Assembly (NCBI GenBank): GCA_963788085.1
Contig: CAWBFS010000033.1
Span: forward strand, 4,614-68,613
Length of the DNA: 64,000 nt
DNA from: AP-15 sp963788085
Lineage (GTDB): Bacteria; Pseudomonadota; Alphaproteobacteria; ATCC43930; CGMCC-115725
Direction of reading: 5' to 3'
Under the pieces are notes generated by a model. It worked only from the letters and a program-made list of their open reading frames with translations, had not been told where the DNA came from and made no database searches. A program made the position numbers and the translations under genes. Below are positions 9,035-17,720 of the stretch, in pieces; the stretch's first letter is position 1, and every line of letters starts with the position of its first letter.

Positions 9035-9889
9035 TCACGACGGATCCGAGCTCCAGCGCAGCGGCGATTGAACGGTGGTGCGCGGCGCGGGCGAGAGGGC
9101 CGAGCAAAGGCTGCTCCAGAGCAGGATAGCCGCAGCGGTCGCGACCGAAACGTGGAACGCCTGATACAGCCACAGCGCGAGCAGCGACTGCACCAAGAAC
9201 CCGGTGCCGAATGAATCCATGCCGAAGAGAGCGGCCATGCCGTAAACCAGCATCTTTGACTGCTGCAGCGGCGCCGTTGGCGCTTCCTCGGCAATCTCGA
9301 CCTGCGGCGAGAGCGGCCGGTAGACCGCGAGGGCGGCCAACCCCAATGCCGCATAGAGGCCGAACATCAGCTGCATGGCAGCCGTCCGGGTGCACCGGCA
9401 CAGCAAGCGCCGCCGCCAGCACGCCGAGCGCGGTCGCGCCGGAGCCGATGACGCTGTAGCGCGCAAACAGCGCAGTTCTGCGGCGCGGCTCGATCGTTTG
9501 CGTGAGCACCGTTGTTCGAGGGGCGCGAAAATGCTCGCATCGCCCGAAGTCGGGTTCATCGTGCGGACAAAGGCGATCGCAAGCAGCGGCCAGAAATCGG
9601 TGATCATTGCAAAGCCTGCGCCCGTCGCCGTCATCAAAATCGCCGCTACGAGGAGAAGCAACCGCCGGGAATACCGGTTGGCGATCCACCCCACGCCGAG
9701 CGTGAGGATGGCCGTACCGATAAGCGTGCTGGTCACGATCGCACCAATTGCGAGCGCGCTGAACCCGAGCTCGACCAGGTAGATCGGCAGCAGCAAGGCA
9801 ACAAACCCGTCACCAAACGCCCGCACGCCGCGCGCCATCAAAACACGCAAAGCATCGGCCGAGGCCCGGGAGGCATTGGCCGCCACCAC
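9035..9889 (-). pseudogene. MFS transporter, truncated and frameshifted
   Basis: The N-terminal two thirds of a major facilitator. It starts VLMARGVRAFGDGFVALLLPIYLVELG with an intracellular-loop motif VGWIANRYSRR, then TM segments. The frame is lost near 9515 (a missing A) and regained near 9373 (an extra G); the reading between them is TVLTQTIEPRRRTALFARYS. Sequence stops resembling an MFS after AAAILLWSSLCSALS near 9090, about TM8, so TM9-12 are missing. The start is GTG 9889, about 50 bp after the HAD gene. The truncation looks like a real deletion, unlike the two single-base shifts. Confidence 0.7.
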
Positions 9890-9940
9890 TCGTCACCGGC
9901 CGCCATTAGGGATCTCAGGCCGCGGCGACGCCGTCGACCC

Positions 9941-11189
9941 TCATGGAACCGGGCGGAAGACCCAGATCGCCGCCGGCTCATTCGACCGCGCCCGCACCGC
10001 CACAAAGAGCCGGTCGAGCTCCGGAGCGAACAATGAGGTGCGCGCCCCCGATACCGTGGGCACACGAACTACCCGCCGATAGTCGGCCTCGCGCTGTTCC
10101 AGTACATCGACGACCCCTTCGCCACAACTCACATAGGCGCGGTGGCGCTTGGGATCGACGAACACGTCGTCGGCGTCGCCGCACGTCCCGATCCTGGCGA
10201 GGACGCGTCCGTCCTCACTGGAAAGCGCCATCAGGGTCGGCGGGCTGCGAAAGACGACGAGCACCCGGTGCGCATCGCGGTCGACGGCCATCGGGAAATT
10301 CGATCCTGCACCGTGCATCGGCAAAGATCGGCTCGCCTGGGACGCAAGATCTGCGATTTCGATCTCGCGCGCGTCCGGCACATTGACAAAAACCTGGGTT
10401 CCGGTCTCGTCGATCTGAAAACTTTCCGAATGTCCCTTGAGCCGGATATCGGCCGCTTTGGTCCGGGTTGCCGGATCGATCACCGCGAGCGCGCCATTGC
10501 CGTAACCGACGAGCACCCGATTGCGTTGAACACCGTCGAGGATCCGCCCAATCGTCTCGGCGACACCGGCTCCGCGAGGCATGCTTGCCACGAGGTCGGC
10601 GTCCTCCTTGACCATTGGCAGGGCGTTTGCGACCGCGACGGCGCAGCCGCAGGCACGCAGAAAGGCGTGATCGTTCTCCGCATCCCCGATCCCGACAACA
10701 TTGAGCGGCGACAGCCGCAACCGCGCCAGCGCCGCCGCCAGGCCGCTCGCCTTGTTGATTCCGGCCGGGAGCACCATGACGGCCCCCTTGTTGAAGACGA
10801 TCTGCAACTCCAGCCCGAGGTCGCGGATGGTGTCGAGGACAATCTTTTCATTCGGCTCCCAGGTCGCGACGATACTGCGGCCGACCGATAACGGCGTGAC
10901 ATTGCGACGCCGGAGCTCGTCGACAAACTGCGGCGGAGGTTCATCTCCAAGCGGAATCTCTTCCCCGTCGCGGGATCGACGAGCACCGCCCCGTTCTCGA
11001 CCACCGCCAGATCGAATAGCTCGAGGTCCGCAAAGACGCGGCGCAGATCCGGCATTCGCGTCCTGTGACGAGGATCAGCTTGCGGCCGGATTGCTTAAAC
11101 AGCCGCAACGCGTCGAGCGTCGTCTTTGCAACAACTCCGTCCTCGGCCAGCGTACCGTCGTAATCGGTCGCAAGTGCCACAAAGTACAT
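9941..11189 (-). pseudogene. HAD-family phosphatase fused to a beta-propeller domain, frameshifted
   Basis: The N-terminal part is a Cof-type HAD hydrolase: motif I ATDYDGTLAEDG, motif II region LILVTGRE, the lysine-containing cap region, and motif IV GIGDAENDHAFL. After about residue 240 it continues into a YncE/YVTN-like propeller (VLVGYGNGALAVIDPATRT, VFVNVPDAREIEIADL, VFVDPKRHRAYVSCGEG). Frameshifts near 11055 and 10950 each look like one missing base. Correcting both gives about 415 aa from ATG 11189. Fusion of a HAD phosphatase to a propeller is an unusual architecture. No N-terminal signal is visible, so a cytoplasmic location is expected. Substrate unknown. Confidence 0.7.
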
Positions 11190-11471
11190 CGGGAAAGTCC
11201 TGACAGATAACCGAGCGGCTTGACCAAGAAAGGGAAAACAAAGGACCTTGGTCATTGAAAAAACACGCGGTTACGCCATGCTGTTCCTGGCTGTCACGAA
11301 ACCTTCATCGGTGGAATCGAGCAACGAAAAACGTTCTTGCAGAGCAAGGCGACGGCGCTCGACGCGAACGCCGGTTGCCCCCCGGTTGGGAGCGAATTCC
11401 GGTGTGTCGTGTTCTATCGGCAGAAGCAGCGATCGGGAGCGCCCCGCGCTGCGCGTGCTTGGAGTGACCCT

Positions 11472-11969
11472 ATGCAATATTTCGATCGGATGCCCGGCAT
11501 AGTCGCAGTCGTGTTGAGCGCTGCGGCACTATCCGGCTGCTATGCACCTCCGGGTACCTACCCCGTGGCTGGCCCCGTGGCTGGAGTGCCGTCGGTGCAA
11601 GCGGAGCCGTACCCATCCGCCGTCGTTCCTCCGCCACCCTACGCCGCGTCGCCGACCTTCCCATCCGCATTCGCCCCGCCGCAATACGGGCCGACGACGC
11701 TGCCGGGCGGCGCCGTACCGAGCAGCGCCGGTACCACTTTTGTCAGTGTCTCGCCGTTCGCTCCGCCGCCTGCGCGCGTGGAGACCCCGCCGTCGCCGCC
11801 CTCGCCGCTGGCAGTTTGGCAACAGGGTCACTGGAGCTGGAGCGGCGGACATTATGTCTGGATCGCCGGGCAATACGTGCAACGGCCCACACCCAGCGCG
11901 AACTGGGTCCCTGGCTACTGGCAGCAAGGGCCGAACGGCTGGATGTGGACCGAAGGCCGCTGGGCGTAG
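11472..11969 (+). CDS. proline-rich lipoprotein with WXXGXW-type C-terminal repeats
   Basis: A 165-aa protein that starts with a lipoprotein signal peptide (GIVAVVLSAAALSGC, lipobox LSGC, lipidated Cys about residue 20). A Pro/Ala-rich linker of about 80 residues follows. The C-terminal domain has repeated aromatic motifs (VWQQGHWSWSGGHYVW, NWVPGYWQQGPNGWMW) like the YXWGXW/WXXGXW family. ATG 11472 is used because GGAG lies seven bases upstream and the lipobox then falls at the right distance. It is predicted to be an outer-membrane or periplasmic surface protein. It is convergent with the dehydrogenase gene, with only 6 bp between stops. Confidence 0.75.
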   Translation: MQYFDRMPGIVAVVLSAAALSGCYAPPGTYPVAGPVAGVPSVQAEPYPSAVVPPPPYAASPTFPSAFAPPQYGPTTLPGGAVPSSAGTTFVSVSPFAPPPARVETPPSPPSPLAVWQQGHWSWSGGHYVWIAGQYVQRPTPSANWVPGYWQQGPNGWMWTEGRWA

Positions 11970-11975
11970 GGCGCG

Positions 11976-12941
11976 TCAGCTTACTGCGTTGGGCGGGGTC
12001 CGCCCGGCCAGGACCGCATCGATTCCGTCCAAGGCCAGGAAACCCATCGCGTCTCGGGTCTCGGCCGTAGCGCTGCCGAGGTGCGGCAGCAGGACGACAT
12101 TGTCCAGCCCGGGATAGCCCTGGTTCACGGCCGGCTCTCCGTCGTACACGTCGAGTCCGGCGTATCCGACCTGCCCGCCGTGCAAGGCCGCGATCAGTGC
12201 CGCATCGTCGACCAAGGTGCCGCGGGCGGCGTTGACGACCACCGCACCCCGCGGCAAAAGGGCGATGCGCTCGGCATTCAGCCAATGGTGGGTGGACGCG
12301 CCGCCCGGCGCATTTAGGGAGAGCACTTGGCACTGCCGAAGAAAGCTCTCGTCGCTGTCGTGAAAGGTCGCCCCTTGCTCGATCTCGGCGGGCAGACGGG
12401 CCTGGTCGCGGTAATGGACCTCCATGTCGAACGCACGCGCCATCCGCGCAACCTCGCGGCCGATGCGGCCCATGCCGAAAATGCCGAGGCGCTTGCCCGA
12501 GACTTGGGTCCCGATCAGCTGAGTCGGCGCCCAGCCCTGCCATTGGCCGGCGCGGACCAGGCGTTCGCCTTCCCCGGCGCGCCGCGAGGCCGCGAGGATC
12601 AGCAGCATCACGGTCTCGGCGGTCGCGACCGACAGCACGCCCGGAGTATTGCAGACCGTAATGCCGCGCGCCGCGGCGGCCTCGACCGCGATATGGTCGT
12701 ATCCGACGCTGAATGTGGCGATGACCCGCACCATACCAGGTAATGCCGCGATCGTCGCGGCATCGAGCCGATCGGCCGGGCAGCACAGGATCGCTGCCGC
12801 GCCGTCGGCGAGGCGCAGAATATCGGCGCTGCTGCGCGGCACATCCTCAGGGTTGAGCCGCGCCTCATAGTCGCGGACAGCCCGCGCCTCGACCACCTGC
12901 GGCAATCGCCGGGTCACCAGGAGTATAGGCTTGGCCATCAT
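11976..12941 (-). CDS. D-isomer-specific 2-hydroxyacid dehydrogenase (glyoxylate/hydroxypyruvate reductase type)
   Basis: A 321-aa cytoplasmic NAD(P)H-dependent reductase of 2-oxoacids. The dinucleotide motif GIFGMGRIG is near residue 153. The catalytic Arg is in NAARGTLVDD, the Glu in DVYDGEPAV and the His in LLPHLGSAT, so the Arg-Glu-His set is complete. YDHIAVEAAAARGITVCNTPGVLS is the usual conserved block. The length fits GhrB-type enzymes. The frame is intact. It is followed upstream by a palindromic repeat and the amidase gene. Confidence 0.9.
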   Translation of the reverse strand: MMAKPILLVTRRLPQVVEARAVRDYEARLNPEDVPRSSADILRLADGAAAILCCPADRLDAATIAALPGMVRVIATFSVGYDHIAVEAAAARGITVCNTPGVLSVATAETVMLLILAASRRAGEGERLVRAGQWQGWAPTQLIGTQVSGKRLGIFGMGRIGREVARMARAFDMEVHYRDQARLPAEIEQGATFHDSDESFLRQCQVLSLNAPGGASTHHWLNAERIALLPRGAVVVNAARGTLVDDAALIAALHGGQVGYAGLDVYDGEPAVNQGYPGLDNVVLLPHLGSATAETRDAMGFLALDGIDAVLAGRTPPNAVS

Positions 12942-12949
12942 TTACTTTA

Positions 12950-13095
12950 TCCTCTCCCCCGCCGGCCGGGGGAGAGGGCAGGGTAGGGGGAGCGATCTGC
13001 CGGTTTCAGATGCCGCCCCACCTGACCCTCGCAGCGCTGCAGCGCTGGGCCCTTCCCTCTCCCCCCTGCAGGGCGGAGAGAGGCTTTGGCGCCAA
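12950..13095. repeat. compound palindromic repeat
   Basis: The gap between the dehydrogenase and amidase genes is filled with inverted-repeat units: CCCCCGCCGGCCGGGGGAG near 12957 and CCCCCCTGCAGGGCGGAG near 13062, bounding GGGCAGGGTAGGGGGAGCG. It belongs to the same general family as the elements at 26562 and 34168. No gene is seen in it. Confidence 0.7.
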
Positions 13096-13146
13096 ATCGC
13101 ATACGTATCAGCGGTCTGGCTTTCTTTAAAACCAAACCCTTGCGGT

Positions 13147-14559
13147 TCATGGCGGCGCAACACCCGGCGGGCGGCGCTCGTGCCAGTCAGTGGCCGCTTG
13201 ATACGCCTGCCCAATGCGCAGCGCGGTCCCCTCTTCGTAGCCGCGGCAGATGATCTGCAACGACAATGGCAGCCCATTGGCGGTGAACCCATTGGGCAAT
13301 GCCAGCGCACATAGCTCCAGCGCATTGACGAAACGCGTGAAATGCGCCGGAGTCGAAGCCTGATCGACTTTGTCGACCGGAATGGCGGCGGTCTGCGTGG
13401 TCGGCGTCACCAGTGCATCGACATCGGCCAGTGCTGCGGTGAATTCCCGTTTCGCCTTGTCGCGCTCCTCGAGCGCGCGCAGGTAATCGCGCGCCGAGAC
13501 GCCTCTGCCCGAGGCGATGCGGGGCCGTACTGCGTCATCGATCGGCAGGGTCATGTCATCGACGAGATGACCGACCAGGAAATATCCCTCGGCGCCGATT
13601 ATCCGGCCGGTCAGATCGGTAAAATCGGCAAAGCGGCGCGGCAGTTCGACAGACACGATCTCGGCGCCAAGCCGAGCCAGCGTATCGAGCGAGGCGTCAT
13701 AGGCGGCGAGCACCTCCGCCGCGACGCCATTGCGTTCCACATCGGGCATCCGGGCGAGCCGCAATCCGCGCACGCCGCGCCTCATTGCCGGCATCGGGTC
13801 GTCGGGCACGATGCCGCGGGTCCGCGGGTCGAGCGGGTCGGGGCCTTGCATCGCATTGTAGAGCAGCGCCGAGTCGCATGACCGAGCGGGCCAGCGGACC
13901 CGGGGTGTCGAGCGTCGGGGCGAGCGGCAATATTCCGTAGGTGCTGACCCGGCCGATCGTCGTCTTGAGGCCCGTGAGGCCGCACCACGAGGCGGGCAAT
14001 CGAACCGAGCCGCCGGTGTCGGTGCCGATCGCCCACGGCGCAAACCCGGCGGCGACCGCCACACCCGAGCCGCTGCTCGACCCGCCGGGGGTGCGCGCGA
14101 CCGCGAGATCCCATGGGTTCCACGGCGTGCCGCGGTGCTGGTTGGTCCCCCAGCCGCCCATCGCGAACTCGACCGTATGCGTCTTGCCGATCACGATGAG
14201 CCCGGCGGCGATCAGCCTCTGCGCCAAGGTCGCGGTATAGGCCGAGCGCCGCTCGCGCCATACCTGCGAGCCACCGGTCGTGACCCGCCCTTCGATCTCG
14301 ATCAGATCCTTCAGCGCAATCGGAATGCCGTGCAACGGCCCAATGCGATGCCCCGACCGGATCGCCTTGTCCGCCGCCTCGGCGGCCAGCCGCGCCTCTT
14401 TGTCATATACCTCGACAAAGGCGTGGAGCTTTCCGTCTTCCGCCCGATCCGTCTGAGCGCCGCATCGACGATATCGACCGGCGAGAGCCGCCCGGCGCCA
14501 ATCTCGTCCGACATCACATGGGCCGGCAACAACGCCGGATCGGTATTGCGCGACGGCAT
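13147..14559 (-). pseudogene. amidase signature enzyme (GatA-like), frameshifted
   Basis: A Ser-cisSer-Lys amidase of about 470 aa hydrolysing amides. The catalytic Lys is in IALKDLIEIEG; the cis-Ser and nucleophilic Ser lie in the signature ARTPGGSSSGSG and TDTGGSVRLPAS. Frame changes occur near 14445 (between DAALRRI and EDGKLHAFVEVYDKEA) and near 13867 (one extra C; corrected reading ARSVMDSALLYNAMQ). All conserved blocks survive, so it is probably intact with sequence errors. ATG 14559 (MPSRNTDPALLPAHVMSD) is the start. As no gatB or gatC is nearby, a catabolic amidase is more likely than the tRNA amidotransferase. Confidence 0.82.
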
Positions 14560-14793
14560 GGCTTCCTCTCGAGGTGGCCTCCGCCCAGCATAGGCCTCCT
14601 GGCGCCGAGCCTGTCAATCCGCCGCGTCGTTGGGCGAGTGCATGGTGCCCTTCCGCCGCACTGGTGCTGGAGCGTCAGGCGCGATCGACACCCCCTGCCA
14701 TACGATCGCGCGTTATTCCGGCAGGCTGCTCGCGGGACCGGTCGCCCGTCAGGCCGCTGTATCGACAAATCGGACATTATCAATTAATATTAA

Positions 14794-14821
14794 TTGACAT
14801 TTTCGCCGTATAGAACATAAT
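14794..14821 (+). promoter_or_regulatory. candidate sigma-70-type promoter
   Basis: A consensus -35 box TTGACA (14794-14799), a 16-base spacer and a -10-like CATAAT (14816-14821) sit in the only AT-rich part of the amidase upstream gap. It reads rightward toward the short frame at 14861. The 458-bp gap 14560-15017 otherwise holds no clear gene. Confidence 0.45.
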
Positions 14822-14860
14822 GCGAACATTCGATCGCGAGTTCGTGCGGAGGGGACAGCC

Positions 14861-14947
14861 GTGGTGGTCGATTACGATTTCAGGCTGGCCGAAGCCACTT
14901 CCGAGGTAATGGCTGGCGGGGCTTGGCGGCTCTCGCCCTTGTATTGA
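14861..14947 (+). other. start of a small membrane-protein gene, broken
   Basis: GGAGGGG (14848-14854) lies six bases before GTG 14861. The frame reads VVVDYDFRLAEATSEVMAGG and closes at 14947 after 28 codons. Shifting frame at MAGG continues as LAALALVLTLRAAVVGAIAV, a good membrane helix, followed by FRNAERC. It lies 40 bp after a consensus promoter. Best read as the 5' end of a small inner-membrane protein with a frameshift or truncation. No family recognised. Confidence 0.3.
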
Positions 14948-15017
14948 CGTTGCGCGCCGCGGTCGTCGGAGCTATTGCTGTTTTCCGCAATGCCGAGCGG
15001 TGCCTGGGTCGTCCACC

Positions 15018-15958
15018 TCATCGAGCACCTGGTCTAGCATTCCACAGTGGGGCGAACCGGGTCGCGACGACCCGATCATAGGGAGCCTCGCCGTGCAGGA
15101 TGCCGATGTCGCGGGCGAATTGGTTCATGCCGGCGACAAACGCCGGCGAGATCGTGGCGTCGTAGAACGGCAGATCGCGGCGGATCAGCTCGGCGATCAG
15201 CTCCGCCTCGGCGGGCGGGAAGAGCTTGCGGCCGACCTCGGCGGCGCGTTCCGGGTCGGCTCTGAGCGCTGCGTGGGTGTTGACGATCGCGCGGATCGCG
15301 GCGGCCGCCACTTCCGGAGAGCCGTCGATCAGCCGGTCGGTCGCCGCCACCGAGGCCATCGTGTAATTGAAGCAGGGCTTTGGCCCGTCGCCGCGGCGCA
15401 CGTCGAGGATTACGGTGCCGACGCCGCGGCGCACCGCGACTTCGGCGCCCATGCCGTTCGCCCAGAACCCGTCGATCTTGCCCTCTTCGAGCGCCTTGGC
15501 GGCGGTCAGCCCGAAATTCACGGTAGCTCCGGTGGCGCCCGGGACCGGGGCGATCGTCGACCGCCGTCGCGCTCGAGATCGATCCCGGCCTCGATCAGCA
15601 GCCGCTTCAGACCCATCTCGACCCAGGGCGCCGCCCCGATGCGCCGGCCGCGGACCGCGCCGATGTCGCCGCGCGCGGCGCCGAGATCGGCGCGCATGAC
15701 GAGAAACCAGTACATGCCCTGCGCCTGCGCGCATAGCAATTTTACGCCCTGCCACTCGGGAAAGGCGGCGAGCGCCGAATGCGCCGAGCCGGCGACGAAA
15801 TCGACCCTGCCGTCGCGCATCGCGCGATAGGCCTCGTCGACCGGGAAGATCAGCTCCAGCGAGACCTCCAGCCCCTCCCTCTCCAAAAAGCCGAGCGCAA
15901 CCGCCGCTACGGCCGGGAAATAGGAATTCGAGATCAGATCGGGGACGGCGAGCTTCAT
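15018..15958 (-). pseudogene. NMT1/SsuA-like ABC substrate-binding protein, frameshifted
   Basis: A protein of about 312 aa with the NitT/TauT-type periplasmic-binding fold. Its start is KLAVPDLISNSYFPAVAAVALGF, then RDGRVDFVAGSAHSAL; the second half has KALEEGKIDGFWANGMGAEVAV and ATRFAPLW. The frame changes near 15560 (ERDGG then TIAPVPGATG). It lacks a normal signal peptide, so it may not be exported conventionally, as in some family members. No permease or ATPase is adjacent, so it is an orphan. Ligand unknown. Confidence 0.72.
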
Positions 15959-15999
15959 CGCATCATCCTAAGGATTTCGACGGCGTGGCGGCCGGGCGG

Positions 16000-16086
16000 T
16001 CAGGGCGGCGGGGGCACCATTAACATCAGCAGTATCGCGATCGCCAATATGATCACCAGGGAGCTTTCGAGAACCGGGATCGGCAG
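16000..16086 (-). other. possible 28-residue single-helix membrane peptide
   Basis: Right after the padR stop, in the same frame, CGGAGG (16093-16098) is followed six bases later by CTG 16086. The frame reads LPIPVLESSLVIILAIAILL and then MLMVPPPP to a stop. It encodes one clean membrane helix and a Pro tail. CTG is a rare start; a GTG at 16056 is the alternative. It could be a regulatory or sensor peptide co-transcribed with padR, but could also be chance. Confidence 0.3.
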
Positions 16087-16098
16087 GGCGAGCCTCCG

Positions 16099-16677
16099 TC
16101 AGCTGCGCTCGACCTCGCCCGCGACGCGGTCGAGCGCCTCGGTGATCGTGCGCACTTGTCCGGCATCGAGCGGACCTCTGCCGAGACGGATCGACAGCGC
16201 CATCTCCAAATTGTGCATTGCCCGCCGGATCTCCGGCGCCGGGCCGCCGCCCGAGCTGCGGCTCGCTTCCGCCATCCGGGTGAAGATCGCGTCGACGAGC
16301 GCCTTGTTGGCGGCCAGGAACTGCGCACCCTCCTCGGTGATCGAGTAGAGCTTTTTGGTGCCGCCGCCGCTTTCCGACCGCAAATAGCCGAGTTCTTCGA
16401 GATGGGTCAAAGTCGGGTAGACGACCCCTGGGCTCGGGCTATAGGTCCCGCCGAATTTCTCCTCGATGGCCTTGATCAGCTCATAGCCGTGGCTCGGCTT
16501 CTCTGCGATCAGCCGCAGCAGGACATGGCGCAGATCGCCATGATCGAAAACACGACCGAGCGGCCCGCGCCGGCCACCACCATGATGGTGGTGGCGACTG
16601 CCAAAGCGTCCGCCTCCGAAGCCGAAGGGGCCTCGTGAGTGCCTTTGACCGTGGGTACCTCGAAATCCGAACATCAA
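16099..16677 (-). CDS. PadR-family transcriptional regulator, YqjI-like
   Basis: A 192-aa DNA-binding repressor. Residues 1-45 are a Gly/His/Arg-rich tail with a HHHH run (RFGSRHHHHGGGRRGPLG), like the metal-binding N-terminus of E. coli YqjI. The PadR winged helix follows (VFDHGDLRHVLLRLI, PSHGYELIKAIEE, YSPSPGVVYPTLTHLEELG) and a C-terminal dimerisation helix region. YqjI is known to respond to nickel/iron; a metal-sensing role here is inference. It lies 15 bp after the DOPA-dioxygenase-like gene and should share its promoter, which has a palindrome on the -10 element, suggesting autoregulation. Confidence 0.88.
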   Translation of the reverse strand: MMFGFRGTHGQRHSRGPFGFGGGRFGSRHHHHGGGRRGPLGRVFDHGDLRHVLLRLIAEKPSHGYELIKAIEEKFGGTYSPSPGVVYPTLTHLEELGYLRSESGGGTKKLYSITEEGAQFLAANKALVDAIFTRMAEASRSSGGGPAPEIRRAMHNLEMALSIRLGRGPLDAGQVRTITEALDRVAGEVERS

Positions 16678-16692
16678 GAAATCCTTTGTAAA

Positions 16693-17091
16693 TCACGCGC
16701 CGGCGCGTTCAGCAGTGGGTAACAGCCCGGGCCGATATGCCGGACGGAGCGTCTTGAGGCGCAAAGGAACGGGCGTCCCGAGCCACAGCGCATAAATGCT
16801 GTGATCGTCGACTGAGTCGTCGGTCAGCGGATGGACCAGGACATCGAGACCCGCCCGGTTCAGCATCAGCCATGGCACGACGTTCTGAAACTCTGCGGTG
16901 GTGAAAATGATCTGAAGGTTCGCAATTGGATGCGGGCCAACCGGACCGTCGCGGAACCCTCCGAACTTGACGGCGAACTTCTTGCCGATCGCCTCGGCAA
17001 GTCGCTCGGCGGTCGGCTTGGTCTCGGTGTTGTAGTAGACGTGGGCGTGATAGCCGCTGACCTTGATAGGCGTGGGTTTTGGATCGGGCAT
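16693..17091 (-). CDS. DOPA 4,5-dioxygenase family protein
   Basis: A 132-aa cytoplasmic protein of the small extradiol-dioxygenase-like DOPA family. It carries the histidines expected to bind iron: SGYHAHVYY near the start, GPVGPHPIANLQIIF in the middle and LVHPLTDDSVDDHSIYALWLG near the end. The start is ATG 17091, with AGGAG eight bases upstream; an in-frame ATG further upstream would lack a ribosome site. It is the first gene of a two-gene unit with padR. Related proteins cleave catechol rings, but the physiological substrate in bacteria is generally unclear. Confidence 0.85.
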   Translation of the reverse strand: MPDPKPTPIKVSGYHAHVYYNTETKPTAERLAEAIGKKFAVKFGGFRDGPVGPHPIANLQIIFTTAEFQNVVPWLMLNRAGLDVLVHPLTDDSVDDHSIYALWLGTPVPLRLKTLRPAYRPGLLPTAERAGA

Positions 17092-17130
17092 CTTCGTACT
17101 CCTGTTGGTTTGATGCATTCGACTGTTATG

Positions 17131-17158
17131 AGATATATCTAAATACGATCGATGTCAA
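17131..17158 (-). promoter_or_regulatory. promoter with palindromic operator for the DOPA-dioxygenase/padR unit
   Basis: On the minus strand TTGACA (17158-17153) and a TATATC/TATCTC -10 region (spacing 15 or 17) direct transcription of the dioxygenase and padR. The perfect palindrome AGATATATCT (17131-17140) covers the -10. PadR-type proteins bind such AT-rich inverted repeats, so this is the best guess for the operator. The divergent cupin promoter could be affected too. Confidence 0.55.
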
Positions 17159-17220
17159 AACTCGTGAACCACCCTTATGCACATGATAAGATCACCCACC
17201 GCAGAGGAGTGGAGCAGGAC

Positions 17221-17700
17221 GTGAACGAGGAGCGCGAGCACCAACCGATCGATTGGAAGACGCACGGCGTCAAGGTGATCCCGGGCGATCAGCTCGACCC
17301 CAACACCGCACAGACACCCGGCATGGACCGCGCCGCCGCGATCAATCTCGCCCGGGTCGGGGCGCAAAAGATCTGGGCCGGCACGGTCAAGATCCATCCC
17401 AACGCAAAGACTGGCGCGCATCACCACGGGCACCTCGAGAGCGTGATCTATGTCCTCAAGGGCCGGGCGCGGATGCGCTGGGGCGAGCAGTTGGAATATG
17501 TCGCCGAAGCGGGGCCCGGCGATTTCATTTTTGTGCCGCCCTATGTGCCGCACCAGGAGATCAACGCCTCGACCGAGGAGACGCTCGAATGCGTCTTGGT
17601 GCGCAGCGACAACGAGGCGGTCGTCGTCAACCTCGACATCGAGCCGATCGAGCGCCCGCAGGAGGTGCGCTGGATCGACCCCATCCACAAGCACGGCTGA
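17221..17700 (+). CDS. cupin-domain protein
   Basis: A 159-aa single-domain cupin. Motif 1 is GAHHHGHLESVIYVLKG (His cluster and Glu as metal ligands, residues about 70-85) and motif 2 is PGDFIFVPPYVPHQE with the last His. GTG 17221 (NEEREHQPIDWKTHG) is preferred; an in-frame ATG at 17152 would lie on the -35 of the divergent dioxygenase promoter. It is followed 20 bp later by a TauD-like gene and then an aminotransferase, probably one operon. The function is probably a small-molecule-binding or dioxygenase-like role, not resolvable. Confidence 0.82.
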   Translation: MNEEREHQPIDWKTHGVKVIPGDQLDPNTAQTPGMDRAAAINLARVGAQKIWAGTVKIHPNAKTGAHHHGHLESVIYVLKGRARMRWGEQLEYVAEAGPGDFIFVPPYVPHQEINASTEETLECVLVRSDNEAVVVNLDIEPIERPQEVRWIDPIHKHG

Positions 17701-17720
17701 CTGAAGTGACACCAATCGAC

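Noticed and set aside
7914..9689. 591-aa frame joining MFS-like and DUF6134-like sequence
   Set aside because: The DUF6134-like part has its own ribosome site and signal peptide; most of the upstream part is a non-coding frame of the MFS region.
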